Below, in pieces: positions 26,973 to 36,240 of a stretch of DNA of 50,055 nt. The stretch lies in the NCBI GenBank assembly GCA_013203805.1, contig JABMPH010000196.1, forward strand, positions 1-50,055. Reading direction: 5' to 3'. The position numbers and the translations under genes are program-made. The notes under the pieces are model-generated. The model ran no database searches and had not been told where the DNA came from. It worked only from the letters and a program-made list of their open reading frames with translations. Positions within the stretch are counted from its first letter, which is position 1; the number at the start of each line of letters is the position of its first letter. The DNA comes from Bacteroidota bacterium (lineage in GTDB: Bacteria; Bacteroidota; Bacteroidia; Bacteroidales; F082).

Positions 26973-29783
26973 TTATTGCTCAACTCCAAAATATTTTTCA
27001 ATCAAGCCCATAAGCAATTCTTTTTTTATTGGTTTCGAAATATAATCATTACATCCTGCATCTATTGCTTTTTTATTGTCACCTGGTAATGAATACGCAG
27101 TTTGGGCAATAATTATAATATCTTTATTAAACTTACGAATCTCTTTTGTTGCTTCGTAACCGCCAGTTATTGGCATTTTAATATCCATTAATATCAAATC
27201 AATATCATTGTTATTTCTACATAGTTCTATTGCTTCCTTTCCATTAGAAGCATGTAAAAGTGTGGGGGAAATTGAATCAAGTATAATAGTAAGGTATCTA
27301 TCAGAAATATCTTCATCTTCAGCAATAAGTATTTTGAGCTTTTTTGCAATGTTCCCCACTTTCTCTTCAAGCGAAACAATTTCTGATTCTTTTGTCTCTT
27401 TATCCGGAGTATTGTGAGGAATAGTAAAATAAAACTCAGAGCCTTGTCCATCAATCGATTCTACCCAAATTTTTCCTCCAAGCATATCAACATAGGAATG
27501 GGAAATTGATAATCCTAATCCAGATCCTTCATAAACTTTAATGTCCTCAATATCGGCTTGTACAAAACGTTCAAATATAGCCAGTTGCCTGTCGTTTGGT
27601 ATGCCAATTCCATTATCCTTTACATAAAACTCAAGAAAATTCCCCTTTTTGTTGTATCCAAAATCAATATTTCCCTTATGACTATATTTTATTGAATTTT
27701 TGATAAGATTCGTAAGTATCGCAATAAATTTTTGTCGGTCGGTTCTAATATTTACTTCATTATCAGGAAGAGGGCAGGAAAAGTTAATTTTCAATCCTTT
27801 TGTTTCGGCTTCGGGTTTGAAAAATTCGTATAGATTTTTTAATTTTGTGTTAACATTACCAATTGAAAAGTTTAGTCTTACCATGCCTGTTTCCAGCATT
27901 GATATATCCATTAAATCGGTTAGTGTATTTAGCATCCGATTACCACTCTTCATTATAATATCTATGTAGGTTTGTTGTTCTATACCTGACATTTCACGAT
28001 CTTTAAGCAGACTCGCAAACCCCATAATTCCATTCATTGGAGTCCTTATTTCATGACTGATGTTCTGTAGAAATGCCGTTTTGAGGCGGTCGGATTCGGT
28101 AGATTTTTCAAGCGCCTCTATTAAATCATCTTCGGCTTTCTTTCGTTCAATTGCGATACTTATCTGGTCGGAGACAAATTCAAGCACTCTTAAATCAGAT
28201 TCGTTGTATGCATATTCATCTTCATAGCTTTGAACTGCATAAGCTCCAGTTACTTTTCCATTTACTATTAGAGGTACACCTAGCCAAACTTTAGAGTCGG
28301 CACCAAATATTTCAACATCTCCATCTTCTATAAGTTTTGTTTTAACATTTTTTGTAACCAATAAAGACTTCTTTGTTTTAACAACCCATGCTGTTAATGA
28401 TTTACCTGCTGGAAATTTAGAAACCTTATCTTTTTGATCAATATGAAACGGCAAGGAAAATGAATCAGTTTCTTCATCATAAAGAGCAACATAGAAATTT
28501 GTAGTATCAATAATTGTTTCTAATTCTTCCTTGATCCGGAGTATTAGTTTTTCAAGATTATTTGATGTGATTACAGCATTTGAAATATTATATAATACCC
28601 TTTGAATTTGCTCTGATTTTTTCTTTCCGGTAATGTCTTCGGCTAATTTTATATAGTTTGTTATTACTCCTTCGTTATTTATAATTGGCGAAACTGAGGC
28701 TTTTTCCCAAAATAGCTCTCCGTTTTTCTTCATGTTGATAAACTCACCATGCCATTCTTGTCCTGATGAAATGGTTTCCCAGAATGTTCGATAAAAGTCG
28801 TGACTTTGTTTTCCTGATTTTAATATTCGGGTACTCTTTCCAATAACTTCTTCAGTTGTATAACCTGTAAGCTTCGTAAATTTAGGATTAACATACTCAT
28901 GGATTCCGTCTAAATCAGTAATGGTAATTACAGATGGGCTTTGTTCAACAGCTCTGGAAAGTTTAGTAATTTTTCCTTCAGCTTCAACTCGCTCAGTAAT
29001 ATCAACAATAATACCCCTTATTCCCATTAGTTTACCATTATTAAAAATTGTGTTTGCATGAAATAGTATTGGGAAACATGAGCCATCTTTTTTAAGCGCA
29101 AGGTATTCGATGGTTCCGGGATTGATGCCTTTCATTCTCATGGCAATGTTTTCTTTTGCTCGCTCACGGTGTTCGGGAACGAGGAAATCAATACCACTTA
29201 TACCGGTATCAATATCTTCTAAAGTATAACCTGTTAATTCAAGAGCTCGTTGGTTAACATAGGTTATTATGAAATTTTGATCTGTCTCAAAAACTGCTTC
29301 GGGTAGCATTTCAACCAATTCTCTAAATCGTTCCTCACTTTCCCTAAGCTCAGCAGTACGTTTTTCAACTATTTGCGCCAGATTTGCATGATACTCTTTA
29401 AGTTCATTCTCGGCATTAAATCTATAAAGCGCATTTTGAACTGTAATGGGAAGCATTGTTAAATAATAGCCTTCCACATCTTTAATCAGATAGTCGTATG
29501 CACCTTTTTTAAGTGCATCAACTGCTATTTCTTCTGTGCCTGTGCCGGTAACAACAATAATTGGCATACTGATATTCATCTCAAGTATTTCGAAAGCAGT
29601 ACCGTCTCCTAAAAAGTAGTCGGTAACAATAGCATCAAAACTATTGTTCTTAAGTTCAACTAAAGCATCAGCAATGGAACCAACCATCTTGTATGTAAAA
29701 GGAAATCCGGATATCTTGGCCATACGTTCAAACGCCATTTGGTCAACTTTATCGTCTTCTATTATTAGCAGATGTTTTTTCAT
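26973..29783 (-). CDS. Hybrid sensor histidine kinase, REC-PAS-PAS-GAF-HisKA-HATPase-REC
   Basis: The 936-residue soluble protein has receivers at both ends. REC1 (3-118) has the DD pair Asp10/Asp11 and phosphoacceptor Asp55 (AIVTDYFLG). A coiled coil (120-150) leads to two PAS domains (about 152-275 and 283-400) and a GAF domain (about 420-560). The kinase core has His577 in NISHEIRTPMNG, followed by the HATPase boxes (NLIKNSIKYS, VKDNGIGIP, GSGLGLSIS). REC2 (815-932) has Asp867 in LILMDIKMP. It lies 25 bp behind a stand-alone receiver gene and forms an operon with the 1898-aa membrane kinase. The likely flow is kinase to stand-alone receiver or REC1 to this kinase to REC2, that is a phosphorelay; no DNA-binding output is present. 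Confidence 0.95.
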   Translation of the reverse strand: MKKHLLIIEDDKVDQMAFERMAKISGFPFTYKMVGSIADALVELKNNSFDAIVTDYFLGDGTAFEILEMNISMPIIVVTGTGTEEIAVDALKKGAYDYLIKDVEGYYLTMLPITVQNALYRFNAENELKEYHANLAQIVEKRTAELRESEERFRELVEMLPEAVFETDQNFIITYVNQRALELTGYTLEDIDTGISGIDFLVPEHRERAKENIAMRMKGINPGTIEYLALKKDGSCFPILFHANTIFNNGKLMGIRGIIVDITERVEAEGKITKLSRAVEQSPSVITITDLDGIHEYVNPKFTKLTGYTTEEVIGKSTRILKSGKQSHDFYRTFWETISSGQEWHGEFINMKKNGELFWEKASVSPIINNEGVITNYIKLAEDITGKKKSEQIQRVLYNISNAVITSNNLEKLILRIKEELETIIDTTNFYVALYDEETDSFSLPFHIDQKDKVSKFPAGKSLTAWVVKTKKSLLVTKNVKTKLIEDGDVEIFGADSKVWLGVPLIVNGKVTGAYAVQSYEDEYAYNESDLRVLEFVSDQISIAIERKKAEDDLIEALEKSTESDRLKTAFLQNISHEIRTPMNGIMGFASLLKDREMSGIEQQTYIDIIMKSGNRMLNTLTDLMDISMLETGMVRLNFSIGNVNTKLKNLYEFFKPEAETKGLKINFSCPLPDNEVNIRTDRQKFIAILTNLIKNSIKYSHKGNIDFGYNKKGNFLEFYVKDNGIGIPNDRQLAIFERFVQADIEDIKVYEGSGLGLSISHSYVDMLGGKIWVESIDGQGSEFYFTIPHNTPDKETKESEIVSLEEKVGNIAKKLKILIAEDEDISDRYLTIILDSISPTLLHASNGKEAIELCRNNNDIDLILMDIKMPITGGYEATKEIRKFNKDIIIIAQTAYSLPGDNKKAIDAGCNDYISKPIKKELLMGLIEKYFGVEQ

Positions 29784-29808
29784 TTCTATTTTTCTTTAGG
29801 GGTTGATT

Positions 29809-30231
29809 TTAGTTGTCACTATTAGGAAGCTCACAAATGGTCCAATAGAGATGGATGGTACGTATAGTTTCTACGAATTGTAAATAATCGACAGGCTTAA
29901 TCATGTAACCGGCTACACCTAGTTTATAGGTTTCAACTTTATCCTGTTCTTCTTTAGAAGTTGTTAGTACAACCACCGGAATAAGTTTTAGCATCTCATC
30001 TTTCTTAATTTCCTGCAAAAATTCAATACCATTCATTTTAGGCATATTTAAATCAAGCAGTATAATGCCAGGGAAATCATTTTCAGAATTTTGAAGATAT
30101 TCCAGTGCCTTAACACCATTTTCACAAACATTAACGGGATTGGTTATATGAATGTCAGAAAAGGCCCTTTTAATTGTCATTACATCCACTTTATCATCTT
30201 CTACTAACAAAATTGAAATTGTTGAATTCAT
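29809..30231 (-). CDS. Single-domain response regulator (Rcp1-like)
   Basis: From the ATG at 30229-30231 this is a 140-residue receiver: Asp12/Asp13 in LLVEDDKVD, phosphoacceptor Asp60 in ILLDLNMPKMNG, Thr in VVLTTSKEE and the Lys in YMIKPVDY. The 'VEDDxxD...NxxxxxxxGxxALxYL' pattern is that of the Rcp1-type receivers, which commonly partner with phytochrome-like PAS/GAF kinases whose HisKA is of the SHDLKAP type, as in the neighbouring 1898-aa protein. A longer in-frame start would overlap that kinase's C-terminus and add a non-conserved extension. It sits 20 bp after the large kinase and 25 bp before the hybrid kinase. Confidence 0.95.
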   Translation of the reverse strand: MNSTISILLVEDDKVDVMTIKRAFSDIHITNPVNVCENGVKALEYLQNSENDFPGIILLDLNMPKMNGIEFLQEIKKDEMLKLIPVVVLTTSKEEQDKVETYKLGVAGYMIKPVDYLQFVETIRTIHLYWTICELPNSDN

Positions 30232-30251
30232 AGCTTTGTTTTTTTTTATTA

Positions 30252-33200
30252 TTACAATCGCAAAGTAAAGTAAAATGTACTTCCCTCTCCAATAGTTGAT
30301 GTTAACCATATTTCGCCACCGTATATTTGAACGATACGTTTTGCCAGACTAAGTCCAATGCCTGTACCCTCTTGTTCATCGCGTGAAACCAGCCTTTGGA
30401 ATATTTGAAAAATACGATTAAAATATTTTTCCTCTATGCCCGGACCATTATCTGAGATATAGAATTGCCAACTGTCTGAATCTTTCTTGCACCCAATTTT
30501 AATTATACCATTGGGTTTGTCCATAAATTTTATGGCATTATTAATCAGGTTTTGAAATAATTGGCCTAAACGGGTTGGATCACCAATGTATTCAGGGAGT
30601 TGATTCTCAATGACTATACTAATATTTGAAGGAGGATCGAGTAAAGTTATTGAATCTTCAACCAATAATTGTAGATTAACCGGAATCTCTTTTTCCCGCT
30701 GTCGTCCCGCCCTCGAATATTGCAGTATTCCTTCAATAAGATTATCCAAACGTTTTACTCTTCCCATTATCATTTCCAACTTTTTCTGACCTTCCTCATC
30801 AATTTTATCGGAGTAATCCTTCCATACCCAATAACTCAACTGGCTGATGGCTCTCAATGGTGCTTTAAGATCATGTGAAACGATTTGTGCAAATTCCCTC
30901 AATTCCTGATTCGAATGTTCCAGTTGTTCGGTTCGTTGCTTTACTTTTTGCTCAAGTTCTTCGGTATAACTAATTATTTCTTCACGTAGTTTCCATTGTT
31001 GGAATGATATTGCCAGCTGATTAGCAACTTCAGTGGCAATCTCAATTTTATCTGGAGGAAACACATCCATCGATTCACCTGCAAAATTAATTGTCCCCAA
31101 TAGTTTGCTTTCCGAAATTAATGGAATTAAGACTAAAGAATACAAACCTTTATCAATAAGCCACTGAGCATTTTTATAATTAGTTCTCTTTTTCCTAAGG
31201 TCTTCAACAATTTGTACTTTACCACTTCTTAATAGCTTTAGGTCAAGGATTTCATATTCGGAAGTTAGTATTGGTTTATTGTCAACATTACTGTCAAACC
31301 CATCGGGGAAAACTAACACCCGGGTAAAGGAATCACATGCTTCATCATATTCAGTTACAGTGGCAATTTTGAATGAAATAAAGTTTGCCATATCTTGTAA
31401 TACTGACAATGCTAATTTTTCCGGAGATTCAGCAGCCAATATATATTTATCCATTTTATGAAGTATCTGCAATCGATTTGCAAATTTCCCCAATTCTTCG
31501 TTGGCTTCTTTTTGAGCTGTGATATTGGTTTGGGTTCCCCATAAACGCTGTAAAAATCCATTCTCAATAAAGCCTATAATATTATTCGAAAACCAGATTT
31601 TATTTCCATCTTTATCAAATTCTTCCGATTCAACGCCCGAAATTCGATAACCTGCTTCAATCCATGATTTGATAAATTCAATGTTAAGCGGATTTTCGAT
31701 ACCCCCATGCAATTGGGTAAGACTAACACCTACCAGTTCCTCAGCACATTCGAAACCGTACATTTTGGCATAAGAATCGTTGGCTTCGCTTATACATCCC
31801 CTATAAATGTTCTTTATTTGTTCTTTTAAGGGCATTGTAATTGGAATAGGATTTTCCAATTCAAGGAGGTAAATGCCCTCTGACGCTTGTTCTACAAAGC
31901 TGCGGAATTTTTCTTCACTTTGGTGAAGAGCTTTTTCGGCTAGGTTCATTTCCGTGATGTCGTTACCTGAACTTAATATACCTGTAATTTTCCCATTTTC
32001 ATCTTTAATCAGCACATTCCTCCATGCAATTAATCTAAGTTCCCCTGATTTTGTAATAACTTCATTTTCATAATATTTTAGGGATTCTATTTCACCAGAG
32101 AAAATCTTCTTTGAGTCTTCTTTTACTTTCTGTCTATCTTTTTCAGTCAAAAAATTATCAAACCAATTGTTACCCAGTATATCGTCATTTGAATAACCTA
32201 GTATTTCACATCCCTTTGGATTAATTAAATTTACTAGTCCATCCTCATTTATACTAACCAGCATAACTCCTGCAATATCAAGATACTGCTGAGCTTTTTT
32301 ACTTTGTTCAATGAATTTTTCTCGAGCCAGTTTTTGTTCGGTAATATCAATACTTAAAGCTGATGCGCCGGTAACGATTCCATCAGAAACAATGGGATTC
32401 AATAAAACCTGAAAATAATGATCTTTACCACTTATGTTATGCATGAATTCAAAATCAACACTTTTTCCGTTAAATGCAGGTTCAAATTTCGACTTCCAGA
32501 ATTCCTGAATTTCTGGTTGTAATCTTTCCAGGGCATTCATCCCACTTATTAATTCAATATTATTTTCACTAAAAAATATATCTGCATATGGTTTGTTGAA
32601 TATAATATAGTTATAATCAAGGTTAAGTGACCAAATGGAATCATTCCTATTATCGAGTAATGCTTTCAAATTAGCGGAAGATTCTTTTATCAGAGCCTCC
32701 ACATGCTTCCTATCTGTAATATCAATAAATGCTATGATAATTTCAAATATTTCGCCATGTTTATCCAAAACCGGATATCCGTTAACAAGAACCCAAATGA
32801 TATCATTAGTATCAGGTCTGATAAGTCCGGCCACCATATTGCTCAGGTATTTTTTACTCTTTATAATCTTGTCTACAGGATATTCTTCATGGGATAAGGG
32901 AGTACCATTTTCACTCAGAAATTTCCAGACGGGATCAATGGCCTGCCTGCCTCTCAATTGGTCATTACTTAAACCGAGCAATTCTGATGCTTTTGGGTTA
33001 TTAAAAATGATAGAAGTATCAGGACCATGAACTACAACACCTGCATTCAGGTTATTTAACAAGTTACGGTGTTTCTCCTCGCTTTCAACTAAAGCCATTT
33101 CTGCCTTTTGGCGTTCAGTAATATCGGTTATTTCACCAAAGATTTGTTTGGGTGCTCCATCAGGCAAACGTTTGTATATAAACTCCCTGCTATTAAGCCA

Positions 33201-35948
33201 GTGCCAGTTACCCGATTTATCTTTCATCCGGTATTGGTGCTCTATCAACTCATCATCTTTTACACGTGCGTATCTGGGAACAACATCATTTAGATATGCC
33301 TGGAAATCATCAGGGTGCATTAATAAGGGAATTAACTGCTCACCCATCTCCTGAACATTTTCTATCGAATAACCAAGCACTTTTGTAATTCCATCATTGC
33401 TGTAGATATTTCTCCGCTCTACCAAATCGTAGATATAGAGTACATCGAGACTCAGGTTAACAACGGATTCAATAAACCGTCCCTTTTCCTTGAGTTCTAA
33501 TTCATCCTTTTTACGCTGAGTGATATCCTGAAAAAATATTGCCAGACCATCTTTTGAAGGAATTATACTATTTTCAAACCAAAGATCCCAGGGTTGATAA
33601 TGTTCTTCGATGATAATAGGTATTTGAGTTTCAACAGCTTTGTAATAATTTTTATAAAAAGGTTGGTCAATGCCTTCGGGGAATTCTGTCCAGATATGTT
33701 TTCCAACAAGGTCTTCATGCTTTCTATCGAACATCACGCCTGCCCTTTTGTTCACATAAGTATATATCCAATTATTATCTAGTGAAACAAATCCATCGGT
33801 CATGTTTTCCAATGTGTCTGTTAGTTTTTCATGAGTTTGCCTTAATTCAACCTGTGCACGTTTCCTTTCCTCTAACTCCATCTGAACACTATCGTATAAT
33901 TGTGCATTCACCATGGTTATAGATACCTGTCCAACCATCGTTTCCAGAAACTTAACTTCCTTTTCAAAATCACGTTCGGTATTTGAAGCCAGACCTATCA
34001 CACCAATAACTTCATCTTTATTCATTAATGGCAGCGCCGCAAACGACTTAATCCCGGCTTGTTTACATTCGTTCCAGGTACAACGATTATCCTCGAAGAT
34101 ATCTATTGAGAACATTGGGTTTTTTTCCTGAACAGTTCTTCCACAAATGCATTCACCCACACGATGCTCAGGGATATCTCCAAGCTTCGACTCAGCATTT
34201 ATTGGGTGCAAATTACTCAGTATTAGCTTGTCCCCCTCGCGGATAAAAATAAAGGTAATGTCGGGTTCTACCACAGTATGTATTCCCTTCAAGGCTGTGT
34301 TCAACACATCTTTCAACTCCAATTTGGATGATAATGAACGTCCAAAAGAGTTTAATGCTTCCAACTCCAAAGATCGTTTTTTCAGTTCATCTTCTGCCAG
34401 TTTGCGTTCGGTTATATCTTGAACAGTTCCCAGAGAACGAATTGGCTTATCAGTGTCATCATAATATGTTTCACAAATCTCATGTACATACTTAATAATC
34501 CTGTTTTTCAATAGGATGCGATGAACAATATTATATGGTTTTTTGTTTTTAACAGAATTAGCATATGCATCGCTGACCATATCTCTATCATCAGGATGAA
34601 TATACTCCATGAAAATATCGAATGTAACATCGGTTATTTGCTGCTCTATTCCAAATATTTGGTAAACCTCATTGGACCAAATGAGTTTATTTGAAATTAA
34701 ATCCAAATCCCAACTTCCAATTTTAGCAATATGCTGCGCTTCACTTAGTCTTGCTTCATTATTTTGTAATGCCTTTTCAAACTGTTTCCGTTCCGAAATA
34801 TCTTCCACACTTGACATTATATATCGCTGATCATCCTTTTCTACAATTACTCCGGATAAAACAACAGAAACCAGGTCACCATCTTTATTAATATATTCTT
34901 TTTCATATGGTCCGTATTTCCCTGTTTCTTCTAAACTCTTTATTTGTAAAGCTTCTTGATCTGAGTATTTTTGAGGTGTGATATCCCAATAGGTCAGTTT
35001 AAGAGTTTCGTCAATAGTGTACCCCAGGATTTCTGCATAAGCAGGATTTACATCCACAAGTGAACCATCCATGGTACATAGTGCCAATCCTGTTGGGGAA
35101 GTATCAAATAACAACCGGTTATAGTCTTCACTTTGTTGTAACTCAATTTTCTGAATTTTGCTTTCCTTGTAAGCCTGTTCAAATTTTTGGCGATATGTAA
35201 GTGTGTGAAAAATATCCTCAAAGGACGAAGTGCCAATTTCATTTTTTTTCAAACCCTTCTCAATATAAACAAGATATACTGAAAACAGAGCTGTATAAAC
35301 AATTGCCGAAGAAAATTTTGACACCAAACCCGAAACCAGAATGCTTCTAAACTGATCTGTTCCGGTAAATGCACCCAGGGAAAATAGTATTGTATCTATT
35401 GCCAGAACCAATGTCATTGTGATTAGAATCCGTAGAAAAATATAAGGGATTTTACGGGCAATTGCTTCATAAATAAATATAATAACAAATGCATCAATAA
35501 ACAGTACTATTGTCCCGACAAACAGAAACCTTGAGTTAACTGTAAAGAATTCCTTGGGTAGATTATAAATATTTGTAACAAATTCACCCTCTACTACCCA
35601 GCTAAATATAATTTGTAACAATGCAAGGACAAGATTGGCGGCGAGCAAAGCATAGATCACCTTACGGGCTTCCAACGCATCTTCACGTATGTAAATAAGT
35701 AATACTGCAAATAAACTTCCTGTGAACATTACCATAGAACCAGGTGAAACCAGGATTCCGGGTATAACTTCGATATAAAGTGATGCTGCCAGAAACACCT
35801 GCATATATTGAAATACACCCAAGGCAGTAAACAGTAAGCCCATCCCAAATATTGTCCTCAACCTGAATAAGGATAGTAGTAACACAGCAACAATAATGCA
35901 TTGTAAGAGCAGTATTAATATTTGGTTGATCGCTATACTGTTCATCAT
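30252..35948 (-). CDS. Giant membrane sensor histidine kinase with 8 PAS and 2 GAF domains
   Basis: At 1898 residues this is the largest gene of the window. Residues 1-230 hold about seven hydrophobic helices (GMGLLFTALGVFQYMQVFL, VSPGSMVMFTGSLFAVLLIY), perhaps the vitamin-uptake-like sensor (VUPS) type; that name is tentative. Next come PAS1-2 (275-395, 399-520), GAF1 (525-683, with ECICGRTV and a DNRCTWNECKQAGI Cys pair), PAS3-8 (about 706-815, 821-954, 958-1083, 1093-1209, 1220-1340, 1346-1483) and GAF2 (1490-1650). A coiled coil leads to HisKA (His1692 in VSHDLKAPLRA) and HATPase (NLINNAIKFMDKP, ISDNGPGIE, GTGIGLSLA). It ends after the HATPase with no receiver; the separate receiver gene lies 20 bp downstream. 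Many PACs end in DITER/DITEQ, typical of PAS_3/PAS_4. Confidence 0.93.
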   Translation of the reverse strand: MMNSIAINQILILLLQCIIVAVLLLSLFRLRTIFGMGLLFTALGVFQYMQVFLAASLYIEVIPGILVSPGSMVMFTGSLFAVLLIYIREDALEARKVIYALLAANLVLALLQIIFSWVVEGEFVTNIYNLPKEFFTVNSRFLFVGTIVLFIDAFVIIFIYEAIARKIPYIFLRILITMTLVLAIDTILFSLGAFTGTDQFRSILVSGLVSKFSSAIVYTALFSVYLVYIEKGLKKNEIGTSSFEDIFHTLTYRQKFEQAYKESKIQKIELQQSEDYNRLLFDTSPTGLALCTMDGSLVDVNPAYAEILGYTIDETLKLTYWDITPQKYSDQEALQIKSLEETGKYGPYEKEYINKDGDLVSVVLSGVIVEKDDQRYIMSSVEDISERKQFEKALQNNEARLSEAQHIAKIGSWDLDLISNKLIWSNEVYQIFGIEQQITDVTFDIFMEYIHPDDRDMVSDAYANSVKNKKPYNIVHRILLKNRIIKYVHEICETYYDDTDKPIRSLGTVQDITERKLAEDELKKRSLELEALNSFGRSLSSKLELKDVLNTALKGIHTVVEPDITFIFIREGDKLILSNLHPINAESKLGDIPEHRVGECICGRTVQEKNPMFSIDIFEDNRCTWNECKQAGIKSFAALPLMNKDEVIGVIGLASNTERDFEKEVKFLETMVGQVSITMVNAQLYDSVQMELEERKRAQVELRQTHEKLTDTLENMTDGFVSLDNNWIYTYVNKRAGVMFDRKHEDLVGKHIWTEFPEGIDQPFYKNYYKAVETQIPIIIEEHYQPWDLWFENSIIPSKDGLAIFFQDITQRKKDELELKEKGRFIESVVNLSLDVLYIYDLVERRNIYSNDGITKVLGYSIENVQEMGEQLIPLLMHPDDFQAYLNDVVPRYARVKDDELIEHQYRMKDKSGNWHWLNSREFIYKRLPDGAPKQIFGEITDITERQKAEMALVESEEKHRNLLNNLNAGVVVHGPDTSIIFNNPKASELLGLSNDQLRGRQAIDPVWKFLSENGTPLSHEEYPVDKIIKSKKYLSNMVAGLIRPDTNDIIWVLVNGYPVLDKHGEIFEIIIAFIDITDRKHVEALIKESSANLKALLDNRNDSIWSLNLDYNYIIFNKPYADIFFSENNIELISGMNALERLQPEIQEFWKSKFEPAFNGKSVDFEFMHNISGKDHYFQVLLNPIVSDGIVTGASALSIDITEQKLAREKFIEQSKKAQQYLDIAGVMLVSINEDGLVNLINPKGCEILGYSNDDILGNNWFDNFLTEKDRQKVKEDSKKIFSGEIESLKYYENEVITKSGELRLIAWRNVLIKDENGKITGILSSGNDITEMNLAEKALHQSEEKFRSFVEQASEGIYLLELENPIPITMPLKEQIKNIYRGCISEANDSYAKMYGFECAEELVGVSLTQLHGGIENPLNIEFIKSWIEAGYRISGVESEEFDKDGNKIWFSNNIIGFIENGFLQRLWGTQTNITAQKEANEELGKFANRLQILHKMDKYILAAESPEKLALSVLQDMANFISFKIATVTEYDEACDSFTRVLVFPDGFDSNVDNKPILTSEYEILDLKLLRSGKVQIVEDLRKKRTNYKNAQWLIDKGLYSLVLIPLISESKLLGTINFAGESMDVFPPDKIEIATEVANQLAISFQQWKLREEIISYTEELEQKVKQRTEQLEHSNQELREFAQIVSHDLKAPLRAISQLSYWVWKDYSDKIDEEGQKKLEMIMGRVKRLDNLIEGILQYSRAGRQREKEIPVNLQLLVEDSITLLDPPSNISIVIENQLPEYIGDPTRLGQLFQNLINNAIKFMDKPNGIIKIGCKKDSDSWQFYISDNGPGIEEKYFNRIFQIFQRLVSRDEQEGTGIGLSLAKRIVQIYGGEIWLTSTIGEGSTFYFTLRL

Positions 35949-36208
35949 ATTCTCAAGTGTAACTATCCTTATTATTGGAAAATGTATCTTACTCCAAATT
36001 GGAACTTCAACTTAGAATTAATTTCAGCAGTAGAATAATTAATTTTCAGAAATCCCTGTATGATTTTACCACCAATATCGTAAGACGTGGCGATAAATAT
36101 AATCAAAAAAACACACTTGTGAAAATGCTTAACGATTATCTCTTTTAATTTAAATCAGGTGTAATAAAAATGGTCATAAATTATCGCTTAGACAATTGAT
36201 AAGGTATG

Positions 36209-36216
36209 TATCTTTG
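36209..36216 (+). promoter_or_regulatory. TAnnTTTG box before the DUF438 gene
   Basis: TATCTTTG lies 24 bp before the ATG at 36241. It falls downstream of an alternative TTG start at 36196, which supports the ATG. No -33 TTTG is seen. The rest of the 292-bp divergent gap to the giant kinase has no clear element. Confidence 0.4.
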
Positions 36217-36240
36217 AAGCTCAATTTAATTTTGATCACT

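Noticed and set aside
30232-30309. N-terminal extension of the Rcp1-like receiver overlapping the giant kinase gene
   Set aside because: The receiver fold begins immediately at MNSTISILLVEDD; the extension would overlap the kinase's C-terminus for 58 bp without added domain.
26973-35948. Assembly or frameshift artefact as explanation for the 1898-aa kinase
   Set aside because: All PAS and GAF domains are in one uninterrupted frame, the PAS repeats differ clearly in sequence, and the linkers are regular; it looks like a genuine long gene.
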